Shown here piece by piece: positions 1 through 6,561 of a DNA stretch of 28,963 nt. Source of the DNA: Caryophanales bacterium UBA6879 (GTDB taxonomy: Bacteria > Bacillota_I > Bacilli_A > RFN20 > CAG-288); contig DKCH01000042.1 in assembly GCA_002449135.1 (NCBI GenBank), positions 1 through 28,963 on the forward strand, given 5' to 3'. The position numbers were made by a program, and so were the translations under genes. The first letter of the stretch is position 1. Every line of letters starts with the position of its first letter. The notes beneath the pieces are model-generated. The model was given only the letters and a program-made list of their open reading frames with translations, was not told the origin of the DNA and made no database searches.

Positions 1-168
1 CCTTCTTTAAGTCCTGAAGAGCGTTTTTTGGAAGTATCGAGGCTTCAAAAATTAGAAAAAGAGATTGATGATTCCCCATATAGTTTAATTTATTTTCAGT
101 TAAAAAAAGAAGTAGAAGACTTAATTGAGCCTTTCTACTCTCTTTTTAAAATTGATTTAAATAATTAG
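1..168 (+). CDS. 3' end of an unrecognised protein (partial)
   Basis: Frame 1 is open from the first base to a TAG at 166-168 and gives 55 residues, beginning PSLSPEERFLEVS and ending KIDLNN. The tail is rich in charged and helical residues (Glu, Lys, Leu) and shows no motif I recognise, so no function is offered. The 5' part lies outside the window. Its stop codon is directly followed by the last base of the convergent tdk gene, so the two genes meet with no spacer. Uncertainty is mainly whether this is a genuine gene end; the codon use and the neat junction with tdk favour it. Confidence 0.6.
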   Translation, partial: PSLSPEERFLEVSRLQKLEKEIDDSPYSLIYFQLKKEVEDLIEPFYSLFKIDLNN

Positions 169-765
169 TTAGTCTTCTTTATGAAGATGTGGAACTTCAT
201 GGTGATGCCTGCATCTAGCTTCATAGCACTCTTTTGCTCCTACTGCCACAATAGGATCTTCATAGTGAGCAGGTTGACCATTAATAATTCTTTGAGATCT
301 TGTGGCCGCTTCTCCACAAACTTTACAGGCTGCAGTAAGTTTAGTAATAAATTCTGCTTTTGCAAGTAAACTTGGCATAATTCCAAATGGTTCTCCTCTG
401 AAATCTAAGTCTAAGCCAGCACACATTACTCTTATTCCTTTATCGGCATATTTATCAAGTAATGGAAGTAATTCAGGACCGAAGAACTGAATTTCATCTA
501 TTGCAATTACATCTACATCATTTTTTTCATTGATTATTTTTTCAATATCATCTGCAGATTTTACAGGGTAGGCTTTGTATCTTCCACCGGCATGACTAGC
601 TATTGCTGTTTCTGAATAACGATCATCAATAGTAGGTTTAAAACAGACTATTGATTTATTTGCATATTTTAAGGTACGAATTCTACGAATTAATTCTTCT
701 GATTTACCAGCAAACATTGGTCCAGTAATCACTTCTATCCAACCTTTTTGAAATTCCTGATACAT
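169..765 (-). CDS. tdk: Thymidine kinase, type II
   Basis: Phosphorylates thymidine to dTMP with ATP in the cytosolic salvage pathway. The 198-residue protein has the type II (TK1-like) layout: P-loop GPMFAGKS at residues 15-22, Walker B plus catalytic glutamate in DEIQFF (90-95), and a zinc-binding part with C147-x2-C150 and a second half YEARCRHHH (181-189), where C185 and a following histidine are the likely ligands. Length is normal for the family. The open frame extends to an ATG at 786, but the purine-rich GAGAGG lies about 10 nt before the second ATG (763-765), whereas the first ATG has no ribosome-binding site, so I place the start at 765. The gene converges on the partial gene at 1-168 and lies downstream of the FolT-like gene with a gap of about 96 nt. 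Confidence 0.95.
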   Translation of the reverse strand: MYQEFQKGWIEVITGPMFAGKSEELIRRIRTLKYANKSIVCFKPTIDDRYSETAIASHAGGRYKAYPVKSADDIEKIINEKNDVDVIAIDEIQFFGPELLPLLDKYADKGIRVMCAGLDLDFRGEPFGIMPSLLAKAEFITKLTAACKVCGEAATRSQRIINGQPAHYEDPIVAVGAKECYEARCRHHHEVPHLHKED

Positions 766-861
766 AATATAACAACCTCTCTTCAATAATATAAATATAA
801 GTCTTATTTTTATAAATTACGAGACTTGACTTTTATAATTTTTTATTTAAGTCCATAATTT

Positions 862-1647
862 TTATGAGTATGAGATAACTTTTTGAGGGACTATTTTATA
901 AGCGGCATTAACTAGAATATATAAGATAGTAACTCTAACAATACTTGAACCTAAAAATATTATACCTTGAGTAAAGGAAGTTACTAAAAATGGAATCTTT
1001 ACTACCATTAAATTCCATATTGGTAGTAAAGACATAGATATTAAAACTAATCCTGTCATTGAACATAAATATATTTCAAAAAAAGATAGGCCTTTTTCAT
1101 ATTTTTTATATGTTTTAAGTATTTTATTTTGTTTTTCAAGTAAGTAATTAATAAAATAAATAGCAAAAAAGTACAGCAAGAAGCCAAATGGAATTAAAAT
1201 TCTTGCATATAAAGGAAGTTCAATCTTTTTAAAAGTATCAAAAAGAGAAGTAAAACAAGTGACATATAAACAAATTAGGAAACTAAAGATTATAAAATAA
1301 ATTGTTTCTTTAAATTTATTTCCTTTAATTAAAAGTAAAACTAAGCTAGGTATTACACCTTGTAAAAAGGCATCAATTGTATATCCTGGGAAATATGCAC
1401 CTAAAGGAAACATAAAACTAGCTAATAAGTCATAACTTGCACCAACTAATCCACCCCAAATTGGCCCTAATAAAATTGAAGTAAGAGCCACAGGAAGTGA
1501 ACCAAAACCAATACGAAAATATGTAGTGTTTAAAGAAACAAAACGAGATAAAATAACTCCTAAAGCAATCATCATGGCAGAAAATGACATGTTGAAAATT
1601 AAGTTATTTTTTTTGAGATTTAAATATTGTAACCAAAAGTTTTTCAT
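862..1647 (-). CDS. folT: ECF transporter S component, FolT-like (folate)
   Basis: A 261-residue membrane protein with about six hydrophobic segments. Residues about 45-105 show the signature of the folate-type substrate-binding S subunits of energy-coupling factor transporters: RIGFGSLPVAL, then GPIWGGLVGASYDLL, then GAYFPGYTIDAFLQG. S components bind the vitamin and work with a shared EcfT/EcfA energising module, which is not in this window, so this would be a group II system. Folate is inferred from the family resemblance; another vitamin is possible. It starts 29 nt after smpB on the same strand without a clear Shine-Dalgarno, so it is probably read from the rnr-smpB transcript. The symbol is tentative. 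Confidence 0.82.
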   Translation of the reverse strand: MKNFWLQYLNLKKNNLIFNMSFSAMMIALGVILSRFVSLNTTYFRIGFGSLPVALTSILLGPIWGGLVGASYDLLASFMFPLGAYFPGYTIDAFLQGVIPSLVLLLIKGNKFKETIYFIIFSFLICLYVTCFTSLFDTFKKIELPLYARILIPFGFLLYFFAIYFINYLLEKQNKILKTYKKYEKGLSFFEIYLCSMTGLVLISMSLLPIWNLMVVKIPFLVTSFTQGIIFLGSSIVRVTILYILVNAAYKIVPQKVISYS

Positions 1648-1676
1648 TAATTATTTTTGTATTGATAATTTGTTTA

Positions 1677-2135
1677 TTAAAGATTTTTATTCTTCATAAT
1701 TTTAGCGATATTTCTTTCGCTTTCTCTTTTCTTTATTGTTTCCCTTTTATCTATGGTATTTTTACCTTTTCCTAAGGCGATTTCTAGTTTGGCAATACCA
1801 TTTTTTAAATAACAAGAAACTGGAACTAAAGTATAACCTTTTAAAGCTACTTTATTAGCTAATTTAATAATCTGATCTTTATGGAGTAAGACTTTTCTTA
1901 CTCTTTTAGGATCATGATTAAAAATATTTCCATGAGAATAAGTAGGAATATCCATTTGATAAATATAGCATTCATTATTTACAATTTGTAAGTAAGCTTG
2001 ATCTAAGGAACAATGTCCTTCTCGTAAAGATTTAATTTCTGTTCCTAGAAGAACAAGACCTACTTCTAAATTGTCAGATAAGAAATATAAATATTTTGCT
2101 TTATGATTTGAAGCAATTAGTTTAATATTGTTCAT
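1677..2135 (-). CDS. smpB: SsrA-binding protein SmpB
   Basis: SmpB binds tmRNA and brings it to stalled ribosomes for trans-translation. The 152 residues carry the family hallmarks in order: NHKAKYLYF near the N-terminus, LGTEIKSLREG (about 31-41), the central GNIFNHDPKRVRKVLLH, KGYTLVPVSCYLKNG, and the basic tail GKGKNTIDKRETIKKRE that becomes helical in the decoding centre. Length is normal. Its ATG overlaps the rnr stop in an ATGA junction (2132-2135), so the two genes are cotranscribed and probably translationally coupled; rnr-smpB is a classic pairing because RNase R degrades non-stop mRNA and associates with tmRNA-SmpB. The ssrA gene is not in the window. Confidence 0.97.
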   Translation of the reverse strand: MNNIKLIASNHKAKYLYFLSDNLEVGLVLLGTEIKSLREGHCSLDQAYLQIVNNECYIYQMDIPTYSHGNIFNHDPKRVRKVLLHKDQIIKLANKVALKGYTLVPVSCYLKNGIAKLEIALGKGKNTIDKRETIKKRESERNIAKIMKNKNL

Positions 2136-4501
2136 CTTTTGTAATTCTTTTTGAAAGATTTTTTACCTTTACTGTAGCCTTTATTATTTTTATATTTGCT
2201 TCTTTTTTCTTTTTGTTTGCTAAAGCTACGTTTTTCTTTGTAAGGTGATTTCTTTTTTCCTTTATATGGATGCTTATTTTTGAAGCGTGAATAATCTGGA
2301 CGCGAAGATATTTCTTTTTCCTCTTCTTCTTGTTTATTTAATACATCTTGATATGTTTCTAAATATTTTTGATAAATTGGAGTAACTACATGAATAGTTT
2401 TATCTTCAAAAGTTATCTTGTTTATAATTACAGTCATTTCTTGACCTAGTTTAAAGGTTTCAGGAATTATTCTCTTCTTTTCAAATGATTGTTTAGATTT
2501 TTGTATTTGGGCTACAATATCAAAATGTTTAGCTGAGTAAGTATATTTCTTTTCCGGATTGATTTGGTCAATAGCTAAGAAAGCATCGACACCATTTTCT
2601 AATTCTAAATACATGCCTTTTTCAGTAAAGGAATTAATGTGGCCTTTAAAGGTTTCATTGAGGTGTTTAGACATGTACTTACATGATTCTAAATCATCAA
2701 CTTCTCTTTCAATATCTACTGCTCTTCTTTCACTAGCAGAAGTTGAAATACCCATGTTAGTTAAATAAGAATAATAACTAGAATAGTTTAATTTCTCATG
2801 CTCAAAAACAAAGCGATGCAAGGTACGATGAACTAGTAAATCAGGGTATCTTCTAATTGGTGAAGTAAAATGAAGGTAAAAATCCTCAGCTAAGCCAAAA
2901 TGTCCATCATTGTTTGGAGAATATTTCGCTTTAGCTAATGAACGGAGTAAGAAATTGCTAACTGCTTTTTTCTTATTTTCATCTTCGATAGAAGAATACC
3001 AATTTGAAAGGGAAGAAGAAGTAATAACTTTAGGGAAATTAGCATAAAGACCAATAAATTTTAAGAAAGTTTCAAACTTTTTAATTTTATCTTCAGGTGG
3101 GTTGTCGTGAATTCTAAATAATGTTGGTATATTTCTATTAGCTAAAAATTTAGCTACAGAGACATTAGCAATAATCATTAAATCTTCAATGAGTTTTTCA
3201 CCTTCCCCTTGTTCTCTTTTAATAATTTCAATAGGTTGACCTTTTTCATCTAATCTAAATTTTAATTCAGTTGAATCTAAATCTAAAGCTCCATATCTTT
3301 CTCTTCTTTTTCTAATTTTACTTGTAGCTTCTCTAGCTAAAAAGAGCATATCTTCAATGCCTTTAGAAAAATCAGCCTTGTATTCTAAATTATTATCTTT
3401 AGCATTAAAAAGGTCATTTACTTGTTTATAAGTTAAACGTGCATGAGAATTTATTATTCCAGGATGGATATCAAAATCATAGACCTCACCATCATTTGAA
3501 ACTTTCATAATAACTGATAAAGTTAAACGATCAACATTTGGATTTAAAGAACAAATACCATTAGACAATTCAAATGGAAGCATTGGGACTACTCGATCCG
3601 CTACATATATAGAGGTTCCTCTAATTGCAGCTTCTTCATCAATTGGTGAATTTTCTTTTACGTAATGAGAAACATCAGCAATATGGACACCAATTTGATA
3701 ACCATTAGTAATTTTGCTTACATAAATGGCGTCGTCAAAATCAAGGGCATCTTCTCCATCAATAGTAACAATATTTAAATTTCGATAGTCTACTCTTTTA
3801 CCTGTATTAACTTCTTCTAAGTCTTCACTAGTAACTTCTTGTGGAAGCATTTTAGCCTGAATTGAAACATCTTTAGGAAAAGTTAAATGGGCATCGTGAT
3901 TTACTATAATAGTAGAAATATCAGCCCCAACTGTGTTAGCTTTTACTAATACTTCCTCAAATTCAACAGTAATAGTTTTTTCATCAAAATCTACAATTTT
4001 ACATTTAACTAAGTCACCATCACTAAGTTTTTCTTTACTTAAATCTGTTTTTATTTTTATAGATACATTACAATCTTCAACTAATTTAGAATGAAGTTGA
4101 AATTTTCCATCCGGGCCTTTAAACAAATTACCAGAAATTTCAGGATTACGATAATAAAGACCAACGATACTTAAACCATTGAAATCTTTTAATAGATAAA
4201 CTAAGTCATTTAAAATAAAACCAGTTAATGAATTATTAGAAACTCTTAAATCTTCTTTATAAATGGGATTAATTGGGGTAATGTAGGCAAAGTTTCTTTT
4301 TCTTAAAACTATTTTACCTAAAATATAGCCTTCTTTAGAACAAAGACCATAATAGCCATTAGTTTCAAATATTAAACCAGTTTCAATTAAATTTTTTAGT
4401 TCATTTTTAACTTCTTCTTCACTTATATTAAATGCTTTAGAAAGCTCTTTTAATGACATTTGTTTTTTATTTAATAATTTAGAGAGTATTTTAAAATCCA
4501 T
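2132..4501 (-). CDS. rnr: Ribonuclease R
   Basis: A processive 3'-5' exoribonuclease of the RNase II/R superfamily that degrades structured RNA. The 789 residues show an N-terminal winged-helix part (about 1-60), cold-shock-like RNA-binding domains (about 60-225), the RNB catalytic domain with the aspartate cluster in IDGEDALDFDDAIY (D248, D254, D256, D257), an S1 domain (about 630-715), and a strongly basic Lys/Arg/Ser tail (about 725-789) typical of RNase R rather than RNase II. Length is usual. A good Shine-Dalgarno (AAGGAG) precedes the ATG. It sits between secG and smpB, a conserved Gram-positive order. It ends in TGA within the ATGA overlap with smpB, which shows that TGA is a stop in this genome. 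Confidence 0.97.
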   Translation of the reverse strand: MDFKILSKLLNKKQMSLKELSKAFNISEEEVKNELKNLIETGLIFETNGYYGLCSKEGYILGKIVLRKRNFAYITPINPIYKEDLRVSNNSLTGFILNDLVYLLKDFNGLSIVGLYYRNPEISGNLFKGPDGKFQLHSKLVEDCNVSIKIKTDLSKEKLSDGDLVKCKIVDFDEKTITVEFEEVLVKANTVGADISTIIVNHDAHLTFPKDVSIQAKMLPQEVTSEDLEEVNTGKRVDYRNLNIVTIDGEDALDFDDAIYVSKITNGYQIGVHIADVSHYVKENSPIDEEAAIRGTSIYVADRVVPMLPFELSNGICSLNPNVDRLTLSVIMKVSNDGEVYDFDIHPGIINSHARLTYKQVNDLFNAKDNNLEYKADFSKGIEDMLFLAREATSKIRKRRERYGALDLDSTELKFRLDEKGQPIEIIKREQGEGEKLIEDLMIIANVSVAKFLANRNIPTLFRIHDNPPEDKIKKFETFLKFIGLYANFPKVITSSSLSNWYSSIEDENKKKAVSNFLLRSLAKAKYSPNNDGHFGLAEDFYLHFTSPIRRYPDLLVHRTLHRFVFEHEKLNYSSYYSYLTNMGISTSASERRAVDIEREVDDLESCKYMSKHLNETFKGHINSFTEKGMYLELENGVDAFLAIDQINPEKKYTYSAKHFDIVAQIQKSKQSFEKKRIIPETFKLGQEMTVIINKITFEDKTIHVVTPIYQKYLETYQDVLNKQEEEEKEISSRPDYSRFKNKHPYKGKKKSPYKEKRSFSKQKEKRSKYKNNKGYSKGKKSFKKNYKR

Positions 4502-4523
4502 AATTTCTCCTTTCAGTCTTTAA

Positions 4524-4548
4524 AAAAGGGCTATTTTTAAGCCCTTTA
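4524..4548 (-). terminator. Intrinsic terminator between secG and rnr
   Basis: A perfect 8-bp stem (4525-4532 with 4540-4547) contains a GGGC/GCCC core and a 7-nt loop. On the minus strand it is followed by a run of six T. It begins 8 nt after the secG stop and ends 23 nt before the rnr ATG, so it ends or attenuates secG transcription and leaves rnr partly dependent on read-through or on another promoter. Confidence 0.85.
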
Positions 4549-4555
4549 AGTGTTT

Positions 4556-4783
4556 TTAGAAATATTTTGCAAAAATTGCGAATAGGAAGAACAAAATCCC
4601 ACAAACTAAGGTGATGATAGAAATAATTTTGTCTACTCCTCTTTCCTTAGTCTTAGCGAAAATGTTCATGTTAGTTCCACCAGTAATAGCTCCAGAAGCA
4701 CCTTGAGATTTAGGACCAGTTAGTAAGGCTAATATTATTAACAAAAATGATATTATAAGTAAGATAATTTGATAAGCGTTCAT
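4556..4783 (-). CDS. secG: Protein translocase subunit SecG
   Basis: A 75-residue membrane protein with two hydrophobic helices (about 3-22 and 53-72) separated by a cytoplasmic loop. The loop carries the SecG-type pattern LLTGPKSQGASGAITGG followed by FAKTKERGVDKI. SecG assists SecYEG in moving preproteins. The length and the two-helix hairpin are typical of the family. A strong Shine-Dalgarno (AAAGGAG) precedes the ATG. Its position upstream of rnr-smpB matches the order known from many Firmicutes, which supports the assignment despite the small size. Confidence 0.93.
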   Translation of the reverse strand: MNAYQIILLIISFLLIILALLTGPKSQGASGAITGGTNMNIFAKTKERGVDKIISIITLVCGILFFLFAIFAKYF

Positions 4784-4899
4784 TTTATTCTCCTTTGATT
4801 TTAGAATTTATTGGTTAACAAAAAATAATCTAACTCTACAAGAATTAATTTTAAACTATATTAATAAAATTTACTAGAGAAAAATACAATTAACTTAAT

Positions 4900-5511
4900 T
4901 TAACTTTTATATTTTTTGCTTAAAAAATTATATTTAATACGAGTGGTGAGAATAAGAATGATTTCAGCAGGAACACCAATTAAAAATAAAGGCCAAAGAT
5001 TATATCTTAAAAAGAAAAAATAAACAGAAGCAATTAAACTCCAAATAAATAATGTTCCAATGTAGAAAAAATATTTTTTCTTACCCCAAATCTTGTTAAA
5101 GTAAAAAAGCAAAAGGCAAGATAAAGGAATAGCAAAAACAAATGATTGCCAAATATTTTGTTTATTAAAAATTAAAAGCCACACATAAATAATAGTAGCA
5201 GTCATCCATATTAAACACTCTGCTAAACAAACAATTAAAATTTTATCTATGTTTAAACCAGGTATTTTTTGACTTTCAATTTTCGCTTTTTCTTCACTTG
5301 AAATATCGTCAGTTAAATAATCTAAACTAACGCCATAGAATTTAGCTAATTTATATAAGGTTTCAACGTCAGGTAAAGTATCTCCATTTTCCCATTTTGA
5401 AACAGCTTTATCAGTGTATGAAAAAAGATTTGCAATTTCTGTTTGAGTTTTTCCACTCTCTTTTCTTAATTTTGATAAGTTATTCCCAATTGTCTCTTTT
5501 AAGTTGTTCAT
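4900..5511 (-). CDS. XRE-family regulator with four-helix membrane tail
   Basis: Residues about 8-68 form a Cro/CI-type helix-turn-helix, with KTQTEIANLFSYTDKAVSKWENGDTLPDVETL and the GVSLDYLT ending common to these regulators. A linker (about 69-88) leads to four hydrophobic segments (about 90-114, 121-138, 147-168, 172-190), so the DNA-binding domain is probably tethered to the membrane. Such XRE-membrane fusions are common in Firmicutes, generally without known ligand. The gene is divergent from a two-gene surface-protein operon across 166 nt, which suggests, without proving, that it controls that operon and itself. The ATG has no Shine-Dalgarno but lies 6 nt after a -10 box, so a leaderless mRNA is predicted. 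The symbol is unknown. Confidence 0.9.
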   Translation of the reverse strand: MNNLKETIGNNLSKLRKESGKTQTEIANLFSYTDKAVSKWENGDTLPDVETLYKLAKFYGVSLDYLTDDISSEEKAKIESQKIPGLNIDKILIVCLAECLIWMTATIIYVWLLIFNKQNIWQSFVFAIPLSCLLLFYFNKIWGKKKYFFYIGTLFIWSLIASVYFFFLRYNLWPLFLIGVPAEIILILTTRIKYNFLSKKYKS

Positions 5512-5517
5512 ATCAAT

Positions 5518-5546
5518 ATTTTATATAAAAAAGCATGTAATTTCAA
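5518..5546 (-). promoter_or_regulatory. Predicted leaderless promoter of the XRE gene
   Basis: On the minus strand TTGAAA (5541-5546) and TAAAAT (5518-5523) are separated by exactly 17 nt, and the ATG follows the -10 box after 6 nt. A normal start site 7 nt after the -10 box would be the A of the ATG. No Shine-Dalgarno is present in the space available. Confidence 0.6.
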
Positions 5547-5560
5547 ATTGTTTTTTATAA

Positions 5561-5619
5561 ACTCTCTTTAAAATAGAGTAACTAATATTCACTCTCTTTT
5601 AAAATTTTATAGCTCTCTT
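5561..5619. repeat. Operator-like direct repeats in the divergent intergenic region
   Basis: CTCTCTT occurs three times (5562-5568, 5592-5598, 5613-5619). The first two copies extend to ACTCTCTTT(T)AAAAT. Spacings are 30 and 21 nt, close to three and two helical turns. The first copy also forms an inverted repeat, ACTCT-N9-AGAGT (5561-5579). Lying between the XRE gene and the operon that begins at 5678, these are plausible binding sites for the regulator; this is inference. Confidence 0.4.
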
Positions 5620-5662
5620 GCTTTAGAATTGAACAATAGATAGTAATTTTATTTTTGAAAAT

Positions 5663-5668
5663 TATAAT
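5663..5668 (+). promoter_or_regulatory. -10 box immediately before the 5678 gene
   Basis: TATAAT lies 9 nt before the ATG at 5678. The expected transcript start (about 5675) would leave a leader of about 3 nt. No recognisable -35 box lies 16-18 nt upstream, which fits a promoter that needs an activator or the repeats at 5561-5619. An overlapping TAAAAT at 5670-5675 is too close to the ATG to serve. Confidence 0.45.
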
Positions 5669-5677
5669 ATAAAATGT

Positions 5678-6559
5678 ATGAAAAAGTTTACAAAAAAAGG
5701 AATTATTATTACATCTATTGTTAGCATCTTATCTATAGGTTTAGGTACTGGTGTTGGTCTTTATTTTGGTCAAGAATTTTTAACAAATAAAACAAACTAT
5801 GATGCTTTAGATGCTAATAATTTAGAAGATGACAACAAAGCTTTATATCAAAAATATTTAAACATGAATGATTATTCATCGTTAGAAAGTTATCAGTTGG
5901 TAAATATTTCATTATATAAACTAACTACTTTAGACTATTTTTCATCCATTGAAGAAGGTGAAGCTGTTGCAAGTGGGATTACACAAACTATTAATGGAAA
6001 AAATATAAAAAATAAGTCTAGTTATTTTAATGAATCAATTTCTAATTCTAGTTTAGTACACATTGCTAAAAGGTTTTATCAAAATGATAATGAAATAGAT
6101 GAATATACCGGTAATGTAAAATCTGCTACATCTGCTGAATACCAAGAGAATTCTAAAGCTATTTCACCTTTAAATGAATTTGAAAATAAATGGGGGAAGA
6201 CCCTTGATAGACCTTGTATTTATATTATTTCATCTAAGACTGTTGTCTCTAGTAATGTAAATTTTTATGATAATCAATATCAAATAACATTGGAATTAGA
6301 TCCTTCTACTAGTGTTATAAGATATGTAAAGCAAATGAAATCTATGAGCCAATTAAATTCATATCCTGAGTTTTCCAAGGTTAATTTGACCTTCACTTTA
6401 GATAGTAAATTGACTTTGCTAGAATTTGAAACTGAGGAAACTTATGAAGTTTTTAAATTTGGTAAACATAATACAAATGGTAAGTTGAAAACTACATATT
6501 TTTATGATTTAGAAGAAAAAATGCCTTCACTTAATGAAGAAGGTGTTAAGGAGAATTAA
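5678..6559 (+). CDS. Signal-anchored protein of unknown function
   Basis: Not recognised. The 293 residues begin with a basic stretch (MKKFTKK) and a hydrophobic segment (about 8-30) ending GVGLYFG, followed by a long hydrophilic region, so the protein is probably exported and held by an N-terminal anchor. There is no lipobox cysteine and the sequence has no cysteine where one would be needed for lipidation. The outer part is rich in Asn, Ser, Tyr and Glu with alternating hydrophobic residues, suggesting beta structure. The ATG has no Shine-Dalgarno. It is followed after 2 nt by the 975-aa gene, whose ribosome-binding site lies within this gene's last codons, so the two form an operon and probably act together at the cell surface. 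Confidence 0.88.
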   Translation: MKKFTKKGIIITSIVSILSIGLGTGVGLYFGQEFLTNKTNYDALDANNLEDDNKALYQKYLNMNDYSSLESYQLVNISLYKLTTLDYFSSIEEGEAVASGITQTINGKNIKNKSSYFNESISNSSLVHIAKRFYQNDNEIDEYTGNVKSATSAEYQENSKAISPLNEFENKWGKTLDRPCIYIISSKTVVSSNVNFYDNQYQITLELDPSTSVIRYVKQMKSMSQLNSYPEFSKVNLTFTLDSKLTLLEFETEETYEVFKFGKHNTNGKLKTTYFYDLEEKMPSLNEEGVKEN

Positions 6560-6561
6560 TT

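Noticed and set aside
181..490. Plus-strand open frames opposite tdk
   Set aside because: They lie antisense to a complete thymidine kinase gene and have no ribosome-binding site or family motif.
766..786. Longer tdk start at 786 (seven extra residues)
   Set aside because: The GAGAGG ribosome-binding site is placed for the ATG at 765, and it would lie inside the coding sequence for the longer form.
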